A stretch of 62,221 nucleotides of DNA. Source: Nitrospirae bacterium GWB2_47_37. Lineage in GTDB: Bacteria; Nitrospirota; Thermodesulfovibrionia; Thermodesulfovibrionales; Dissulfurispiraceae. Below the pieces are notes generated by a model. The model was not told the origin of the DNA and made no database searches. It worked only from the letters and a program-made list of their open reading frames with translations. Below, one piece after another: positions 8,573-17,220 of this stretch; the stretch's first letter is position 1; every line of letters starts with the position of its first letter. The DNA is taken from the NCBI GenBank assembly GCA_001803635.1, contig MHDU01000045.1, forward strand, positions 1 to 62,221, given 5' to 3'. The position numbers were made by a program, and so were the translations under genes.

Positions 8573-9301
8573 ATGCTTAAAATAATCGGGTTCATCCTCA
8601 CATTAATAATCGCTATGCCGGTTTATGCAATAGACGGAGCAGCGCTTTTGAAGCAGGTGGACAGGAACCTCAGCCCCGAGTCGTACGAGTCTTATAGAAA
8701 ACTCATCAACATAGAGCCGGACGGCAGGAAAAAAGAGTTTACCCTGTTCACCGCAAAAAAAGGGATGGACAAGGTTGCGTCCCTATTTCTCGCTCCCGCA
8801 AGCGAGAAAGGCCGGAGCACTCTGCGACTCGGCGACAATATGTGGCTTTACATCCCCAATGTAGGCAAGCCGGTCAGGATAACAAGCCTCCAGTCCGTAG
8901 TCGGAGGGGTATTCAACAATGCCGACATCCTACAGCTTGATTATGCCGCCGAATACAATGTAGAAAAGGTTGAGGAAAAGGGAAACGAATATCTCCTTTA
9001 CCTGAAGGCAAAGACAAAAACCGTAGCCTATGACAGGCTGAAGGTATGGGCCGACAAAGGGAAAAAGCTCCCGACAAAGATTGAGTGCCTGACAGAGGCG
9101 AATATGCTTATTAAGACTCTCTATTTCAAGGATATTAAAGATTTCGGAGGCGGGATCGTGAGGCCGGCGGTTATAGAGACCGACAGCCCGCTTTACAAGG
9201 GATATAAATCGGTGATGATATTCGCCGGAATCAAGGAGAGAAAATTCAAGGACGAGGTCTTCACCCTGACCTTTATGCCGAATTTAGAGTCGTTGAGATG
9301 A
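8573..9301 (+). CDS. Outer-membrane lipoprotein-sorting protein-like (LolA fold)
   Basis: A 242 aa secreted protein with a signal peptide ending near PVYAIDG. It matches the pattern of the COG2834-type outer membrane lipoprotein-sorting proteins: an unclosed beta barrel with segments such as LWLYIPNVGKPVRI-like strands and DRLKVWADKGKKLPTKIE. Proteins of this kind are often encoded beside FtsX- or MMPL-type exporters and presumably carry a hydrophobic cargo across the periplasm. A ribosome site AAGGAG precedes the ATG. Confidence 0.8.
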   Translation: MLKIIGFILTLIIAMPVYAIDGAALLKQVDRNLSPESYESYRKLINIEPDGRKKEFTLFTAKKGMDKVASLFLAPASEKGRSTLRLGDNMWLYIPNVGKPVRITSLQSVVGGVFNNADILQLDYAAEYNVEKVEEKGNEYLLYLKAKTKTVAYDRLKVWADKGKKLPTKIECLTEANMLIKTLYFKDIKDFGGGIVRPAVIETDSPLYKGYKSVMIFAGIKERKFKDEVFTLTFMPNLESLR

Positions 9302-9307
9302 CATTAA

Positions 9308-11470
9308 ATGATTAAGAAGCGGGTCTTTATAACACATAGGGACTGTCCCTATTTACGGACGAAACGAAGCGGAGTCGTAGAATGGGGACTGTCCCCTGCG
9401 CTGATAATCGCAATTTTCATATTCGCATCTTCAGCCCGCGCGGAAGAGAGCAGACCCGCTTCTTTGCCCGAATACAACCTCAGCGTCTCCTTTGATATTG
9501 CCGGCTCAAAAATTACCGGAATGGCGGACATAAATGCGCGCGCCGGTCGGGAACTGACGGTGCATACGGGAGACCTGAAAGTTCTCGATGTCCATATCGG
9601 AGATAGGCAAATTAATATAAACATAAAAAATGATCAGTTCAGGATAACACCCGAAACCGATGCGATCGTAACTATAAAATATGAGGCTGTATTTAAAGAT
9701 TCGAAAACGAATATTATCGGCAAAAAAGGCGTAATACTCAGAGGCACGTGGTATCCGCTTGTGGAAGGCATGTTCGTTTACAGCCTGAAAGCGGCTCTCC
9801 CTGACGGACACATCGCCATTTCAGAGGCTGAAAAGATCACAATGGATAAAAGGGGCGACACTGCACATTTTGCCTTTGACTTTCCCTATCCCCTTAATGA
9901 CGAGGACGGAATATCGCTGATCGCCTCTAAGAATTTTGTCGTCTCAAAGGACACTTATAACGGCATAGAAATAGTCGCATACCTCTTACCCGAAGAGGCG
10001 CATTTCGCAAAGACATTTATTGAGCATACAAAACGCTATCTGAAAACCTATGAAAAACTCCTCGGCAGCTATCCCTATAAAAGACTTTCCATTGTTGAGC
10101 ATTTTCAGCAAGCGGGCTATTCCATGCCTACGTATATCTTCCTCGGCAGGGAGGATTTCAAGCTGCCTATAGAGGAAACACCGTTGGGACATGAGATCGT
10201 TCACCAGTGGTTCGGCAATTATGTCTATACCGATTATGACAAGGGGAACTGGAACGAAGGGCTGACAATATATTTTGCAGACCATTCTTATAAAGAGCAG
10301 AAAGACAGAGGATGGAAATGCAGGAGACGGATACTCTCCGGATTTAAAAGCCATGTGAAGGATAAAAAAGAATTCCCCCTTAGAGAGTTTTCAGAGCGGT
10401 ATGATTCGGCATCGAGGTCTATCGGATACGGCAAGGCGGCAATGGTAGTGCATATGCTCAGAAAAATGACGGGTGATAAATTATTCTATGCCTCAATAAG
10501 AGATTTCATAAAGGGAAATAGGTTCAGGGTTGCCGCATGGGACGACATTAAAATCGTTTTTGAGAAAAGTACGGCTAAAGACCTGTCGTGGTTTTTTAAT
10601 CAATGGATAGATAAGAAAGGGACGCCTGAGCTTTCAATGGACAATATCGGCATCAACAAGGCACAAAAGCGGTTCAGCATAAATTTTGATATTATTCAGA
10701 AAAAAACCGAATTCAAATTACCGATACCGGTGGCATTTTATTCAAGGGGTAAAAAAACAACCCGAATTTTTACCCTTGATAAAGAGCGTGAAAGATTCAG
10801 CATTATCCTGCCGGAAAGACCGGACGAGATCGTCATTGATGAAGACTATGATCTTTTCAGGGCATTATCCGTCGATGAAGACCCTCCCACGCTTGAGCGA
10901 CTTGCCTCGGATGAAAACAAATCCATCATTCTGCCTGCTGATCGTAAAGACAGGTATAGAGAAATCATAGATGTCTTTAATGAAAAGGGCGAGAGAATAA
11001 AGTTAGCTTACCTTAAATCCGGTTATCCTCCTCGCAAAGGTCATGTTGAGAATGAAAAGAAGCGGCGCCCCGGTTTTTTAACTAAAAATGGTGAACGGAA
11101 AAAACGGTTCTTTTCAAAAGAGATGACAGAGATAAACGATGAGGCGATGAAGGCTTCATCCATCGTCGTGCTCGGCATGGATAATCCCGTTATTAATAAA
11201 TTATTCGGTAAAACAGAATTCACAAAGGATTACGGCAGCCTGCTGCGCGTGGACATAAAAAAGAATCCCCTCAATCCTGAAAAGGTTGTGGTGGTAGTCA
11301 ATATTTCAGACAATACTTCCGGACGGCAAAAGGCGGTCCCTGCGTTTGAGCAAATCTTTGAATATCCGTTTTACAGCAATTATTATTTAAAAGACGGACA
11401 GATAATAAAGGAATTAAAAGAAACACCGAGGGGTATTAGAATAAACCCGGATTACAGGACAATGAAATGA
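9308..11470 (+). CDS. Secreted M1-family metallopeptidase-like protein
   Basis: A 720 aa exported protein with a gluzincin zinc site: HEIVH from about residue 295, followed after 17 residues by the Glu of WNEGL (classic M1 peptidases have 18). An N-terminal beta domain precedes it and a helical or beta C-terminal part follows. The N terminus is unusual: 21 or so residues (~11-31) are encoded by a REP-like palindrome (9339-9396), and the hydrophobic core of the signal peptide only starts after it. No ATG, GTG or TTG start lies between the palindrome and the hydrophobic core, so the ATG at 9308 is needed for export. Its stop overlaps the next gene (ATGA). Confidence 0.82.
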   Translation: MIKKRVFITHRDCPYLRTKRSGVVEWGLSPALIIAIFIFASSARAEESRPASLPEYNLSVSFDIAGSKITGMADINARAGRELTVHTGDLKVLDVHIGDRQININIKNDQFRITPETDAIVTIKYEAVFKDSKTNIIGKKGVILRGTWYPLVEGMFVYSLKAALPDGHIAISEAEKITMDKRGDTAHFAFDFPYPLNDEDGISLIASKNFVVSKDTYNGIEIVAYLLPEEAHFAKTFIEHTKRYLKTYEKLLGSYPYKRLSIVEHFQQAGYSMPTYIFLGREDFKLPIEETPLGHEIVHQWFGNYVYTDYDKGNWNEGLTIYFADHSYKEQKDRGWKCRRRILSGFKSHVKDKKEFPLREFSERYDSASRSIGYGKAAMVVHMLRKMTGDKLFYASIRDFIKGNRFRVAAWDDIKIVFEKSTAKDLSWFFNQWIDKKGTPELSMDNIGINKAQKRFSINFDIIQKKTEFKLPIPVAFYSRGKKTTRIFTLDKERERFSIILPERPDEIVIDEDYDLFRALSVDEDPPTLERLASDENKSIILPADRKDRYREIIDVFNEKGERIKLAYLKSGYPPRKGHVENEKKRRPGFLTKNGERKKRFFSKEMTEINDEAMKASSIVVLGMDNPVINKLFGKTEFTKDYGSLLRVDIKKNPLNPEKVVVVVNISDNTSGRQKAVPAFEQIFEYPFYSNYYLKDGQIIKELKETPRGIRINPDYRTMK
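9339..9396 (-). repeat. REP-like palindromic element inside the peptidase gene
   Basis: GGGACTGTCCC at 9339-9349 and GGGGACTGTCCCC at 9384-9396 flank an inner imperfect stem with arms around TTTACGGAC and GTCGTAGAA. In reverse complement it matches the element at 62032-62081, including the two GGGACAGTCCC boxes and the inner TCTACG ... CCGTAA stem. It sits in frame in the 5' end of a coding sequence. Confidence 0.85.
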
Positions 11471-12759
11471 AACGTCTATTTTTAGCCCTGTTGTTTATAA
11501 TCGGTTTCACCGCCCTTGTACGCGCGGAAGAATACACCTTTGACATATCCGAGATAGAAAAAAAGCCCTATCACATAGGCGGCTATGCCGAATTTAAACC
11601 TGTATTTTTCGGGCTGGATAAGAAGGCATCTCTTTTTAAGCTGAAGTTTTACAACCGTGACGAAGGGGCAACTCTTGAAGAGTATAATTCCACATTGCAG
11701 TTAGAGGGAAGTTTACAGAAGGGCATTGCGGGCCTTTTTATAAAGACGAATACGGATTATAAAAAATCATACCTCGGCGAAGATCAGCAGACAACGATTT
11801 ATGACGGATTTCTTTCATTAAAGCCTTCGTCATCGCTGACAATAGATCTCGGCAAGAAAACCCTGAAATGGGGCAAAGGATATGCGTGGAATCCTACGGC
11901 CTTTGTGGACAGGCCGAAAGACCCGGACGAACCGGAGCAGAGCATGGAAGGATTTATCTTGGCATCGGCGGATTACATAAAAAGCTTTGACGGCGCGCTC
12001 AAAACCGTTTCGTTTACGCCTGTCCTGATCCCTGTTTACAACCACATGAACAATACCTTCGGGGACATAAACAAGCTGAATTTCGCGGGAAAGCTCTACT
12101 TTCTTTTTTACGACACCGACATTGATTTCATCATCTTTACGGGCGGAAGCAAGACAACGAGATACGGCGCGGATTTTTCAAGAAATATCACCCCGAATTT
12201 TGAGATACACGGCGAGTTTTCATTCATAAACGACTACAAAAAGAAATTCATCGACGGCAATGGAAACAGCTTTGAAAAAGAGTACGATGCAAAAAACTAT
12301 CTGATAGGGATTCGTTATCTCACGGAAAAAGACACAACTTATATATTTGAATATTACAGGAATGGTACGGGCTTTAGCTCCGGCGAAATGAGGGATTATT
12401 TTTCGTTCATCAACAAGGGCTATGATTCGTACATCTCGACAGGCAGCGCAACTCTCATTAAGAAGGCTTTAACCCTTACGGAAGGCAATTACGGCAAACC
12501 GAATCCTACGAGGGATTACATTTACCTCCGCGTAAGTCAGAAAGAGCCGTTCGACATGCTTTATTTCACGCCTTCGGCTACTGTGATATTGAATGCAGCC
12601 GATAAGAGCTTCTCTCTCTCTCCGGAATTGTCGTATACCGGAATCACAAATTTAGAATTGCGGGTTAAGGCCGCTTTTATATCGGGAGAGCGGCTGACCG
12701 AATACGGAGAAAAGCAGAATGATTACAGGACGGAACTAAGGGCAAGGTATTATTTTTAA
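11467..12759 (+). CDS. Outer-membrane beta-barrel protein
   Basis: A 430 aa protein with a signal peptide (MKRLFLALLFIIGFTALVRA) followed by alternating amphipathic strands with many aromatic and glycine residues, and a chain ending in the aromatic ELRARYYF, which fits a terminal barrel strand. A stretch LKWGKGYAWNPTAFVDRPKD resembles porin-like proteins of DUF1302-type families, but I do not assign it to a named family with certainty. It is the last gene of the envelope operon and overlaps the peptidase stop. It converges with the HNH gene (four-base overlap). Confidence 0.8.
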   Translation: MKRLFLALLFIIGFTALVRAEEYTFDISEIEKKPYHIGGYAEFKPVFFGLDKKASLFKLKFYNRDEGATLEEYNSTLQLEGSLQKGIAGLFIKTNTDYKKSYLGEDQQTTIYDGFLSLKPSSSLTIDLGKKTLKWGKGYAWNPTAFVDRPKDPDEPEQSMEGFILASADYIKSFDGALKTVSFTPVLIPVYNHMNNTFGDINKLNFAGKLYFLFYDTDIDFIIFTGGSKTTRYGADFSRNITPNFEIHGEFSFINDYKKKFIDGNGNSFEKEYDAKNYLIGIRYLTEKDTTYIFEYYRNGTGFSSGEMRDYFSFINKGYDSYISTGSATLIKKALTLTEGNYGKPNPTRDYIYLRVSQKEPFDMLYFTPSATVILNAADKSFSLSPELSYTGITNLELRVKAAFISGERLTEYGEKQNDYRTELRARYYF

Positions 12760-13043
12760 TTCAGGCTGTTAAGGTATTCCTCCCATTCCATGGGGAGCAT
12801 GTGTTTTTTCTTGTTGTTGCATTCCTTACAGGCGGTTACGATATTGTTTTTAACGGATTTACCGCCCCTGATAAGGGGCACTATGTGATCCATGGTAAGT
12901 TCTTTGGGATGGACTTCGGCTTCGCAGTAGTAACATCTGCCTTGCGAACACTTCTTTTTCCACCATGCGCTCTTGCGGAGTTCGCGGGCCTTGGCTTTCT
13001 CTCTCTTTATATCGACTTCCGAAACTTCAGGCACAAACCGCAT
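12756..13043 (-). CDS. HNH endonuclease-family protein
   Basis: About 95 aa with a treble-clef HNH site: CYYC, then TMDHIVPLIRGG, then NIVTACKECNNKK. This arrangement binds zinc through the two Cys pairs and a catalytic metal through the His residues. A longer start at 13109 has a plausible AAGGA site but would overlap the DUF507 gene by 61 bases, so the start at 13043 (MRFVPEVSEV) is given. It is linked to DUF507 and ribosomal genes and is probably a chromosomal, not a mobile, HNH protein. The substrate is unknown. Confidence 0.8.
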   Translation of the reverse strand: MRFVPEVSEVDIKREKAKARELRKSAWWKKKCSQGRCYYCEAEVHPKELTMDHIVPLIRGGKSVKNNIVTACKECNNKKKHMLPMEWEEYLNSLN

Positions 13044-13048
13044 CGAGC

Positions 13049-13327
13049 CTATCTTTTCCCTTTTCGCGCGCTCTCTTCTTCGAAATACTTTCTGTAAAGC
13101 ACTTCCCATTCAGTGCTTCCTTCGACGAGCTTCTTTGAAAATGACTCGAGTTTCCTGCGCACGGCTTCGTCAATGTCTTCGCCTATCTTTAATTCGCTTG
13201 TTATCGTCCTCTTTATTTCCCTTCTCAAAAGGCCGGCGTCTTCTTTCAGGGTTATAAGACCCTTTTCCATCAATCCTTTGAGGACGATGTGGGTGGTATG
13301 GGAAATCTTATCGTCGGAGAGCATCAT
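13049..13327 (-). CDS. DUF507 family protein, second copy
   Basis: A 92 aa helical protein of the DUF507 family, with the family features of a C-terminal EVLYRKYFEEE-type segment and an N-terminal MLSDDKISHTTHIVLKGL helix. Its start (ATGATG at 13322-13327) overlaps the stop of the first DUF507 gene, so the two are translationally coupled and may form a heterodimer. Function is unknown. Confidence 0.8.
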   Translation of the reverse strand: MMLSDDKISHTTHIVLKGLMEKGLITLKEDAGLLRREIKRTITSELKIGEDIDEAVRRKLESFSKKLVEGSTEWEVLYRKYFEEESARKGKR

Positions 13328-13605
13328 AATATGATATTCCGCTCCCTTACCAGCTTCTGCTTTGTCATGTCGAAGAGCTTGCGGTAATCGAGCCTTCCTC
13401 TTTCGATATCCGTTTCGTATTTTCTTAGAAGCTGACGGACTTCGTCATTGAGCCTGTCCTCGGCCATAAGTTCTTCGAGGAGCAATTTTTCGGTTTCTTC
13501 GCTCAACGCGTCTACGGAAATATCAGGCTCTATCAATTCTTTTTTCATGAGGTTTTCGACAATGTGCTTCGCCATTGACGGCACCCAGCTTTTAGGTATC
13601 CTCAT
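13324..13605 (-). CDS. DUF507 family protein, first copy
   Basis: A 93 aa protein related to its downstream neighbour: both have an N-terminal helix (VPSMAKHIVENLMKKELI here), a central acidic part and a C-terminal DYRKLFDMTKQKLVRER-type segment. It lies two bases after rpsR. The pair therefore sits in the ribosomal/ssb operon where rplI is often found in other bacteria. Function is unknown. Confidence 0.8.
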   Translation of the reverse strand: MRIPKSWVPSMAKHIVENLMKKELIEPDISVDALSEETEKLLLEELMAEDRLNDEVRQLLRKYETDIERGRLDYRKLFDMTKQKLVRERNIIL

Positions 13606-13606
13606 G

Positions 13607-13831
13607 CTACCTTTCCATAAACGGAAGGAGGGCTATATTCCTGGCCCTCTGTATCGCGACCGTCAGTTCCCTCTGGTGCGCGGAACAGGCGCCGGTCATT
13701 TTACGTGAAAGTATCTTGCCGCGCTCCGTTATGTAATTCCTCAGCGTCTTAATATCCTTGTAATCTATAAACGCTGTTTTGTCGGCGCAGAACCTGCAGA
13801 ACTTTTTTCTCTGAAATCTCTTCTGCCGCAT
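13607..13831 (-). CDS. rpsR: 30S ribosomal protein S18
   Basis: A 74 aa protein that binds the 30S platform as a heterodimer with S6. The motif [21 protein letters not shown] and the C-terminal [18 protein letters not shown] are typical. The start at 13831 is chosen over an in-frame ATG at 13846 because AAAGGAG is placed correctly before it. It is third in the rpsF-ssb-rpsR order. Confidence 0.96.
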   Translation of the reverse strand: MRQKRFQRKKFCRFCADKTAFIDYKDIKTLRNYITERGKILSRKMTGACSAHQRELTVAIQRARNIALLPFMER

Positions 13832-13856
13832 CTTGTCTCCTTTCATTTCTTTCTTT

Positions 13857-14258
13857 TTAAAAAGGCTCTAAATCGCTGATCTCATCGGGCGGCGCCGTAT
13901 CGGAAGTCCCGGAATCGACTGTCGATGCCTGCCGCGATTCCCTCTTGGGTAAAAACCTCACGCTGCTCGTTATTACTTCGACCTTGCTCCTCTGCGTCCC
14001 CTCGGATTCCCATTTCCTCTCCCGGAGCCTGCCTTCCACGAGTACGGGATTGCCTTTGCTGAGATATTGGCCGCAGCTTTCCGCCTGTTTCCCGAAAACA
14101 ACGGCATCTATGAAAAGCGTGTCTTCCTTCATCTCGTCGCCCTGCTTGTACTTTGACGTCACGGCAAGCCTCATGGTCGTAACCGGCGTTCCTCCCGGCG
14201 TATACCGCACGTCGGGGTCTTTGGTGAGATTGCCTATCAGTATTATTTTGTTAAACAC
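13857..14258 (-). CDS. ssb: Single-stranded DNA-binding protein
   Basis: A 133 aa protein with an N-terminal OB fold ([25 protein letters not shown]) and a short acidic tail ending in DLEPF, the hallmark used to recruit repair and replication proteins. It lies between rpsF and rpsR, the common arrangement. The linker is shorter than in the E. coli protein. Confidence 0.95.
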   Translation of the reverse strand: MFNKIILIGNLTKDPDVRYTPGGTPVTTMRLAVTSKYKQGDEMKEDTLFIDAVVFGKQAESCGQYLSKGNPVLVEGRLRERKWESEGTQRSKVEVITSSVRFLPKRESRQASTVDSGTSDTAPPDEISDLEPF

Positions 14259-14267
14259 AGCCGTTCC

Positions 14268-14624
14268 CTACTCAGCCGCTTTAACTTCCTGAGAGGCAGG
14301 GGTTCCCGCGGCCTCTTTCGGAAGCGCTTCAATCTGTTTTTTCTCCAGCTTTATGACCATGAATTTAATGACAGGATCGAAGACCTTGAAATAACCCTCG
14401 ATCTTCTTTATAGCCGGCGCGGGGGCCTTGAACAAAAACAGCATATACACGCCTATCTTCTGCTTGTTCAACTCGTACGCGAGCTTTTTCTTGCCCCAGT
14501 TGTCGATCTTAATAATATCCCCCCCTGCGTTCTTGATAAGGTCGGATATTTTGTCTGAGGCTGACTTAAGTTCGTCTTCGCTGAGGGACGGATTAAGGAT
14601 TACTACATTTTCGTAGATGTTCAT
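14268..14624 (-). CDS. rpsF: 30S ribosomal protein S6
   Basis: A 118 aa protein; NIYENVVILNPSLSEDEL at the start and DNWGKKKLAYELNKQKIGVY inside are characteristic. The start at 14624 follows GGAGG by five or six bases, and that ribosome site is part of an RNA structure listed separately. The last part (PKEAAGTPASQEVKAAE) is a disordered tail. Confidence 0.96.
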   Translation of the reverse strand: MNIYENVVILNPSLSEDELKSASDKISDLIKNAGGDIIKIDNWGKKKLAYELNKQKIGVYMLFLFKAPAPAIKKIEGYFKVFDPVIKFMVIKLEKKQIEALPKEAAGTPASQEVKAAE

Positions 14625-14631
14625 CAAACAC

Positions 14632-14675
14632 CTCCATCCGGATTTAAGCCCTTTCACTAAGGGAAGGGCATGGAG
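14632..14675 (-). promoter_or_regulatory. S6:S18-binding leader of rpsF mRNA
   Basis: In the mRNA sense an outer stem CTCCAT/ATGGAG (14670-14675 with 14632-14637) and an inner stem GCCCTT/AAGGGC (14664-14669 with 14648-14653) are separated on the 3' side by an unpaired stretch TTAAATCCGG containing CCG. This is the layout described for the autoregulatory S6:S18 mRNA motif, in which the conserved CCG bulge mimics the 16S rRNA site. The outer 3' arm contains the ribosome-binding site, so folding should repress translation. Confidence 0.72.
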
Positions 14676-14729
14676 AAAACTTCTGCCGTAAAAACGGCTT
14701 TATTTTATACCATACGGGCTGTTATAAAA

Positions 14730-16115
14730 TCAAATCAGCTTGTATTCCTTAAGTTTTTTATAAAGGGTATTTCTGTTGATCCCCAATACCTTTGCGGCGC
14801 GCACCTGATTGCCGTTGGTCTCCTTCATAACGATGCTGAAAAGCGCCTTTTCGACTTCGGACACGACGGTTTCATATAAGTCGGAGTTTTCGATCTTTTT
14901 CATCTTGTCTAAAAAACCGTTGAGCTTGCCTTCGAGGAACTCCTTAATCGAGCAGGAATAGTCGTTCATAAACAAATCCCTTCGCTCTATAAGACTTCCC
15001 TTAGAGAGTATGGATGACCTTTTGATCGTATTTTCGAGTTCCCTCACATTGCCGGGCCAGTTATAGCCGGCGAGGGCTTTCCCCGCGTCCTTGGAAAAAT
15101 CCTTCGGCGGAAGATCGAATGCCATGATCGATTCCTCAAGAAAATGGCGGGCAAGCGGCATTATATCGTCTCCCCTCTCTCTAAGCGGCGGCAGCTTTAT
15201 CTCTATAACGTTCAACCGGTAGTACAGGTCTTCCCTGAAAAGGCCCTTTTTCACGCACTCTTTAAGGTCTTTATTTACGGCGCCTATTATCCTGACGTCG
15301 GCCTTTATGATCTTGCCGCTTCCGAGCGGGCTATATTCTTTATCCTGAAGAAAGCGCAGCAGTTTCGCCTGCAAGTCTATGTCTAATTCCGATATCTCAT
15401 CGAAAAAAAGAGTCCCGCCGTCGGCGGCCTGAATCTTTCCGGCAGTCTTGACGACCGCGCCGGTGAAAGCTCCTTTTTCCCATCCGAACAACTCCGCCTC
15501 CATAAGCTCTTTTGGGATCGATGCGGAATTTATCGCTATGCACGGCCCGAACTTCCTCCTGCTGTTATTATGTATAGCCCTCGCGACAAGTTCTTTGCCG
15601 GTTCCGCTTTCGCCGGAAATAAGGACGGTCACGTCCTTTGGCGCAACCCGGCCTATGTCTTTAAACACCTTAAGTATTGTCTTGGATTTGCCGATTATCC
15701 GGAAGGGCATGGATTCTTCCTTGCCCTGTCTCAAACTGAGGAGTTCTTCCCTCATGGCTATATCTCTGAATGCCCTTTCGACGGTTATTTTGAGTTCCTC
15801 GATATCAAACGGCTTTTCGAGATAGTCGTACGCGCCTTCCTTCATCGCGTCTATAGCGCTCTCCATTCTTCCGTGAGCCGTAACCATGACCACAAGGGCG
15901 TCCGGATTAAATACCCTTATCTCCTTCAACGCGTCCAAACCGCTGCCGTCCGGAAGCATGAGGTCGAGGAGTATCAATTTGACTTTATCTACGGCCTTGA
16001 GACCGGACTTAATGTTCGTCTTTGATTCGATATCGTAACCGAGCGGTTCGAGGGCCTTTCTAACGACCCATATTACGCCTTCATCGTCATCTATTATCAG
16101 TATCTTTTTATTCAT
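14730..16115 (-). CDS. NtrC-family sigma54-dependent response regulator
   Basis: A 461 aa regulator: receiver domain (~1-120, acceptor Asp in LILLDLMLPDGSG), AAA+ sigma54 activator domain (~140-375; Walker A GESGTGKE, sigma54-contact loop EKGAFTGA, Walker B GGTLFFDEI) and a Fis-type helix-turn-helix at the end (GNQVRAAKVLGINRNTLYKKL). Its start overlaps the stop of the upstream kinase gene, so the two form a pair. Targets are not visible from sequence; the sigma54-like promoter at 6.0 kb is one candidate. Confidence 0.92.
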   Translation of the reverse strand: MNKKILIIDDDEGVIWVVRKALEPLGYDIESKTNIKSGLKAVDKVKLILLDLMLPDGSGLDALKEIRVFNPDALVVMVTAHGRMESAIDAMKEGAYDYLEKPFDIEELKITVERAFRDIAMREELLSLRQGKEESMPFRIIGKSKTILKVFKDIGRVAPKDVTVLISGESGTGKELVARAIHNNSRRKFGPCIAINSASIPKELMEAELFGWEKGAFTGAVVKTAGKIQAADGGTLFFDEISELDIDLQAKLLRFLQDKEYSPLGSGKIIKADVRIIGAVNKDLKECVKKGLFREDLYYRLNVIEIKLPPLRERGDDIMPLARHFLEESIMAFDLPPKDFSKDAGKALAGYNWPGNVRELENTIKRSSILSKGSLIERRDLFMNDYSCSIKEFLEGKLNGFLDKMKKIENSDLYETVVSEVEKALFSIVMKETNGNQVRAAKVLGINRNTLYKKLKEYKLI

Positions 16116-17203
16116 TGCGTTTGCCTGTTGCCTATAACCTGAAGGGGAAGGTATACGCTGAACGTCGAACCTTCGCCCTCCCTGCTTTTGACCTTTATAA
16201 TCCCCCCGTGATCTTTTATTATCTTTTTCGATAATGAGAGGCCGAGGCCGCTGCCCCCGTCCTTTTTTGTATAGAACGGCAGAAATATCCTGTTAAGCTC
16301 GTCCTTCGTTATGCCGGAACCGCTGTCCTCTATGCTTATGACCAGCCATCTCTGTTTTTTTCTTCCGGCGTCCCTCCTGCCCGCTCCCATGCTCTCATAG
16401 ATTACCATATATTCCTCGGAAGGTCTCGTGGATATATGCAAAAGCCTTTTCCGCGACGGCTTCATCGCCTCGACCGCGTTCTTAAGCAGATTAATAAAGA
16501 CCTGCAGCAGTTTGCTCTCGTCGCCCGCAATGTTCGGAAGGCTCGGATCATATAATTTGGTGACCGTGACCTTTTTCTTTTCGAGGTCCGCCCTCATCAC
16601 CTTAAGCGCATGCTCTATAACCTCATGGATATTCAACTGATTGAGCACGGGCCTTCTCGTCATTGTGAGATAACTGTGCAAAACGGAATTGAGCCTGTCC
16701 GCCTCTTTCAGTATCAACCCCACGCACTCGGCGGCCTCGGCGTTCACGGCACTCGAATTCAATATCTGGGCGGCCCCCTTTATTCCGCTCAACGGATTTT
16801 TTATCTCATGCGCGACGGAGCCGAGCAGATAGAGGAGCGAATCGAAATGGTAATCCTCTCGCTCGGTAAGAGAAAGGTTTTCCCTTATGCAGAGCAGCGC
16901 GCCCTCAAGCCTGTTGTCGATATAAAACGGAGAGAGGTTGAGATCTATATTTGCCGCCCTGCCGATGTCCACTTCCATTTCCTTATAATTAAACGAACGG
17001 CCTTCGTCTATTGTCTTCCTTACGAGTATTGCGATATCTTCCGCGTCCGAAAACAAATCCTTGAACCGGATATGTTTTATCTCTTTGTAACTCCTGCCTA
17101 TAAACTCCTCGCCGGCCTTATTCGTAAAGACCAGCCTGCCTTTTTCGTCGAACAGGAAAATACCTTCATCAAGATTATTGACTACGTCTTCAAGAGACAC
17201 CAT
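16112..17203 (-). CDS. Cytosolic PAS histidine kinase (NtrB type)
   Basis: About 363 aa, without transmembrane segments: PAS domain (~1-110; GIFLFDEKGRLVFTNKAG), HisKA with the acceptor His in LGSVAHEIKNPLSGIKG, and HATPase (NLLKNAVEAM, DSGSGIT, GGSGLGLSL). A short predicted insertion around MGAGRRDAGRKKQ lies in the ATPase domain. Starts at 17233 and 17215 also exist, but the former lies inside a heptamer array, so 17203 (MVSLEDVV) is preferred. Both ends of the gene touch heptamer repeats of similar sequence in opposite orientation. Confidence 0.88.
   Translation of the reverse strand: MVSLEDVVNNLDEGIFLFDEKGRLVFTNKAGEEFIGRSYKEIKHIRFKDLFSDAEDIAILVRKTIDEGRSFNYKEMEVDIGRAANIDLNLSPFYIDNRLEGALLCIRENLSLTEREDYHFDSLLYLLGSVAHEIKNPLSGIKGAAQILNSSAVNAEAAECVGLILKEADRLNSVLHSYLTMTRRPVLNQLNIHEVIEHALKVMRADLEKKKVTVTKLYDPSLPNIAGDESKLLQVFINLLKNAVEAMKPSRKRLLHISTRPSEEYMVIYESMGAGRRDAGRKKQRWLVISIEDSGSGITKDELNRIFLPFYTKKDGGSGLGLSLSKKIIKDHGGIIKVKSREGEGSTFSVYLPLQVIGNRQTQ
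16115..16142. repeat. Degenerate heptamer array at kinase/regulator junction
   Basis: Roughly four seven-base units of the TGCCTRT/AACCTGA type. In reverse complement the units resemble the AGGCAAT-type array at 17221-17255 at the other end of the same gene. The array encodes the last residues of the kinase. Confidence 0.55.
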
Positions 17204-17220
17204 GAAATAGAGCATAAAAC

